From Agaricus subrufescens (taxonomy: Eukaryota > Basidiomycota > Agaricomycetes > Agaricales > Agaricaceae): a stretch of 64,000 nucleotides of DNA. The position numbers were made by a program, and so were the translations under genes. Of the stretch, positions 60,232 through 64,000 are shown piece after piece; positions within the stretch are counted from its first letter, which is position 1, and each line of letters opens with the position of its first letter. Under the pieces are notes generated by a model. The model saw nothing but the letters and a program-made list of their open reading frames with translations, did not search any database and had not been told where the DNA came from. The stretch spans positions 2,495,564 through 2,559,563 of the forward strand of contig CM057062.1 of the NCBI GenBank assembly GCA_029945375.1, in the 5' to 3' direction.

Positions 60232-60686
60232 GATCGGTGGATGGGCTGCTGAGTCAAAAACCCTGGAACATGAGATATGGCTTCAGCATGACCCCGTGGC
60301 GAGCGGTATTATTGTCGGGCCAGCACCGAGCACTTGTATAAATAATACCATCAGCTTCGAAGCACTCTATAAGCCCGGGACCTGTTGAAAGCTCCCAATT
60401 GTAGCTAGTACGGCTTCGCAACTCTCCGAAATTCTTCCGACATAACAATTTGTCGTTCGAATTGGTTAAGTTCAAATGTATCGAATATCATAGCGATCAT
60501 GGTGTTCATATGATAATGGCAGGCTGCAAACTACGTTCCTGGAATAAATCGAAGAACTGAGGTTAGTACAACCTCGAACGCCTTCGGCGCACGATGGTCT
60601 TCTAAGTTATACCGTATGCGTAGATGACCAGTCAATTAACGGTGACACTTTCCACTCGAGAGTGTATCTCCCGTGTGCCCTCGATC

Positions 60687-61590
60687 TCACCATGATAGTG
60701 TGCAAAGACAATGATTTAGGCTTCTTCGGCAGGTCATTCCTCCGAAAATGTCCGATTGCCCGTGACATAATGGAGTACAAGAGAAGACCTGGAAGTTCCT
60801 ATCAGAAAAATCTTCAACCAGATCGCGGTAATTCATGATCACTTGTACCTGAGTCAAAAGAAATGGGATCATTACTAACAAAGGTGATCGAGCATAGTAC
60901 ACAGACAAGAAATAGATGTGAAGGTCGATAGTAAAGCAATAATTGGGCTGAAGGCGGTTTCCCAAAGATCTAAGAAGGGAACTTTGAAAAATGAGGAGAC
61001 CAATGGTACACTCATCAGAGCTATTCTCGTAAGCCATATAACGCGCATATTGTAAAATCGTTTCAATGAATACCTCTGGATTTTCAGATAACTCCGAGTC
61101 TATGAAGAGACACTGTAGTTGTCGAGCAAAATTGAAAGCTGTGGTCACTCACAAGGAAGTCATTTGTGCAAGTGTGCCACAGTACCAGAAGGATGTATAC
61201 CACTCTGGGTGTCGTTACCGCCTCAAAGACATGTTCAAAAAGATATCGACTTGGGTCATCAATAGATTTTGGGCTACAGCGAATGCGTGTTAATGATGGT
61301 TGGAACGATGCTGGCAATTGCAAAACTGAAGACGGGGTTACAAAACATCGGGCGAGTGGATGTCTCTTCGTCGAGAATCTGGATCTATCAGCGAGGTACA
61401 TGGATTGCCCTACATGGAACGGGCTCGAATTTGGGATAAGATGAGACGTGCACAATGAAAGAAATGCGGGACATTGATACTGTAGCATACACATGACAGT
61501 AATATCCCATGGAACCAGTATTTTTCGCTCTGTCAAACGAATTCTGGATCGAAGCTGGAGCGTTGCATAACCATGGCTCTCAGGAAGAGA
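60687..61590 (-). pseudogene. Multi-span membrane protein relic, family copy E
   Basis: Minus-strand pieces resemble the family: MEQYWFHGILLSCVCYSINVP-like sequence near 61510, LFEHVFEAVTTPRVVYILLV at 61200-61260, FKVPFLDLWETA near 60980 and PLLVMIPFLLTQVQ near 60850. The frame shifts several times and the exon that begins VSGxIFVIQ is missing, so this is a decayed gene. Confidence 0.65.
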
Positions 61591-62007
61591 TGTAAAGTTC
61601 GGTGATGTTCTTGGAGTAGGACTGGTGTGTCATATATAGAGAAGAGTCATCGGGGTCTTGAGATAAATTTGCACCAGCGCTAGGCAAATGTAATGATGAG
61701 CGGCCGCGAAAGAACGCCACTGGGACTGACACTTGATGGCTATGCGCGGTTCAAGTTCATGGCTGTCGGAGTGTTCCCAACTCCCATTGATCCGGATTAA
61801 GCTTCACACGACTTTTTTTAGCACCGCCACCTGCTTTGCGTCATCCCGGCAGCTGCCACCCCAACTCGTCATCCCCTCACTGATCCGGAGGGGTAATATG
61901 CCTATTTCCTCATTGACTTTGCCCCAGTTATAGACTCTGAATATTTTGAACCTCGTCTCCGCACAATCTCATCACCGAACATAGGCGTGCGCTCGAGGAT
62001 AATTTGA
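61591..62007. other. Intergenic, promoter side of the ABC1-kinase gene
   Basis: About 420 bp between the membrane-protein relic and the next start codon. No gene or clear motif recognised. Confidence 0.5.
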
Positions 62008-64000
62008 ATGTTGCGGTCTTCAATTTCGAAGCGTCATGTCGAAGTCGGTCGCGTTGAGTCTGCCATGCGCTCCAGGACGACGAAGCAGCCGCGACACAAG
62101 TTCTCGACGTTCCCGCCCTCCCCTTCCAAACTCAACCCCCAGCCGTCGAGGTTGCAGAGATATGGGAAACGAATGGCATATCTCACCCTCAGTCTCGGTA
62201 CCGTCTTCGCTGTGGATAGATATTTCAACGCCTCCTCAATCTTAAGGAACCTTAGAACACTTTATACAGTACGTCTTCCTCAAAATCTACATGTATGAAC
62301 CTCACAAGCGACACTCGATCTAGTGCGCCGCCATTACGGTGGATTATAAACTCAACTTCACCCCTGAAAAGACAGAACAAATTCCCGAGCTTCATGAGCG
62401 CGTTGCTCAAAGGGTCTATGACCTACTCACCTCCAATGGAGGGCTCTACATCAAAATAGGGTATGTCGCTAACCCTCTCATTGCTGGCCATCGTCGCTAA
62501 CACGTTTCTAGCCAAGCCATAGGTGCCAACGCCGCTGTCCTTCCTAAACCTATGCAAGTCAAATTTGCTTCCCTCTTCGACAACGCGCCGCAAATACCTT
62601 ATTCCACTGTCCGCAAAGTGTTCATAAAGGAACTGGGTAGACCCCCTGACGGGCCTGATGGTATATTCGAAATATTTGAAGAAACCGCCGTCGCGAGTGC
62701 CAGCATAGCACAGGTGCATAAGGCTAAGCTTCGGGGAAGTGATGAATGGGTAGCGGTCAAAGTACAAAAACCCGATGTAGGGATACAGATGGAGTGGGAT
62801 TTGGGTGCTTATAGAGCCGTAATGTGGATGTTCGAGCACTGGGCTTTCGATTTACCAGTGTACTTCGTTGTTGGTGCGTGCCTGATTGCTTACACTAAAT
62901 AAAGATAAAAACAGGGCTGATGATATGCGTGATTTGTAGATTTTGTCTCCAGCCATTTGAGGCAGGAATTAGACTTTGAGAGGGAGGCTGAAAATGCTCG
63001 CAAAACTGCAGCGTTCGTAGAGAATGAGCCAAGGTTGCGCGGAAAGGTATATATCCCAAAAGTATATCCGGAATATACGACGAAGAAAGTTATGACGGCA
63101 GAATGGATCGATGGCGTTCGGTTGAGTGATAGAAAAGGTGTTAGGAAGCTGGTTGGAGAGAAGGAACCCATCGTGGATGTTCCTACACCAACAGCTATCG
63201 CATCGGCCTCTTCCAATCAAGATTCAACTCTCCCCTCAACTCCTTCGCCATTCGTAGAATCGCGACCTACGACAACATTCAATTTCCCGGACAAACCTCT
63301 CAAAGGTGGAACCAAAAGTATAATGCAAATCATGGTAGAGTTATTTTCCGCCCAAATGTTTGAATGGGGTTGGGTGCACTGTGATCCACATCCCGGTAAC
63401 GTACTCATAAGGCCATCACCTTCAAATCCGAGACAACCTCAACTCGTACTACTCGACCATGGGTTATATGTTCATGTCCCCAAAAAGTTCGAAAGCGAAT
63501 GGGTGAGATTGTGGCGAGGGATGTTGTCGGGTGACTTTGCCGAAGTGGAAAATGTGACGAAGGGGTGGGGGATTGGAATGCCGGATTTGATGGCGAGTTT
63601 TACGTTAATGAGACCGGTTGTGTTGAGGAGGAATAGGAAGGTGGTGAAGAAGGATGTACAGGGGAAGAAGGCGAAGCAGTTGACGCAATACGAGAAGAGT
63701 GTTTTGATGAAAGAGAGGCTGAGAGGGTTTTTGAAGGATACGGATCGGATGCCAAAGGTGTTGATATTTTTGACGAGGAACATGCGAATGGTGCAAGGTA
63801 TTCATTGTTATCATTCCCTTTGTTGTAAAAGTGGGCGCTGACTGTTTATCAGGGAACAACCAATCACTTGGATCCCCCGTCAACCGAATTAAGATAACAG
63901 GTTATTGGGCTTCTCGTTCACAAATTCGCAATCGAAATCTTTCAATAACTCAAAGATTGAAAGAGACCTGGCGTCATATCGTATTCAGAACTATTATGTT
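62008..64000 (+). CDS. ABC1/ADCK (UbiB) family atypical kinase, mitochondrial type, 3' truncated by window
   Basis: Exons 62008-62268, 62324-62460, 62512-62873, 62940-63797, 63853 to the window end. The basic N-terminus (MLRSSISKRHVEVGRV, then KQPRHKFSTFPPSPSK) suggests a mitochondrial targeting peptide, followed by one hydrophobic segment (AYLTLSLGTVFAVDRYF). Family motifs: the KxGQ motif in GGLYIKIGQAIGANAAVLP, the Ala-rich loop VASASIAQVHKA, AVKVQKPDV with the ATP-binding Lys, FEREAENARKT, the catalytic VHCDPHPGNVLI and the DFG-like LLDHG. A 60-residue Ser/Pro-rich insert sits inside the domain. This is like the ADCK1 / yeast Mcp2-Cqd2 group involved in mitochondrial lipid and coenzyme Q homeostasis. 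Subgroup choice is tentative. Confidence 0.87.

Overview
The window looks like nuclear DNA of a mushroom-forming basidiomycete (Agaricomycetes). Genes are split by many introns of 40-70 bp with GT...AG ends. The proteins are typical of that group: a NACHT gene cluster, a polyporopepsin-like aspartic protease, a DUF6589 protein, a fungal RecQ-type helicase and a GH5 enzyme. No bacterial-type operon, CRISPR array, rRNA or tRNA was seen. All gene models were spliced by eye from reading frames and splice signals.

Left part (1-9.1 kb), ordinary genes: the end of a C2H2 zinc-finger gene, an intact eight-exon FAD monooxygenase, an ASX-homology (DEUBAD-type) protein, a UCH37/BAP1-type ubiquitin hydrolase convergent with it, a GH5 glucanase-like enzyme, and a small secreted HNH-nuclease-like protein. 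ASXH protein plus UCH enzyme is the composition of the animal PR-DUB histone H2A deubiquitinase; here the two genes are neighbours.

10-14.4 kb is a rearranged duplicate of the 43.4-47.3 kb locus. It holds pieces of an aspartic-protease gene around an intact multi-span membrane-protein gene, with one inverted segment and a 910-bp inverted-repeat element inserted. A kinesin-14 gene follows (14.6-16.8 kb).

16.9-33.7 kb is a tandem array of about 4.2-kb units, each with a NACHT (NLR-like) gene on the minus strand. Three copies read as intact (NLR1, NLR3, NLR4) and NLR2 is a pseudogene. At the right edge the last NLR gene shares a divergent promoter with an intact MID1 calcium-channel-subunit gene. 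Every other unit carries a copy of that promoter plus a broken 5' stub of MID1, so the duplicated unit evidently included the start of MID1.

35-45.7 kb: a serine-rich hypothetical gene, a secreted FAD (DAO-type) oxidase, a Prp43/DHX15 DEAH helicase and an intact aspartic protease. From 46 to 61.6 kb there are three more intact copies and two relics of the membrane-protein family.

The most notable object is an 8,333-bp element at 47,947-56,279 inserted in that family cluster. It has inverted terminal repeats (17 bp exact at the tips, conserved again about 90 bp inside), a perfect 11-bp target duplication, and two convergent genes: a DUF6589 protein and a RecQ-like helicase. The helicase is itself split by a 2,236-bp element whose removal, with one 2-bp duplication, restores the reading frame exactly. 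The window ends in the 5' part of an ABC1/ADCK-type kinase gene.
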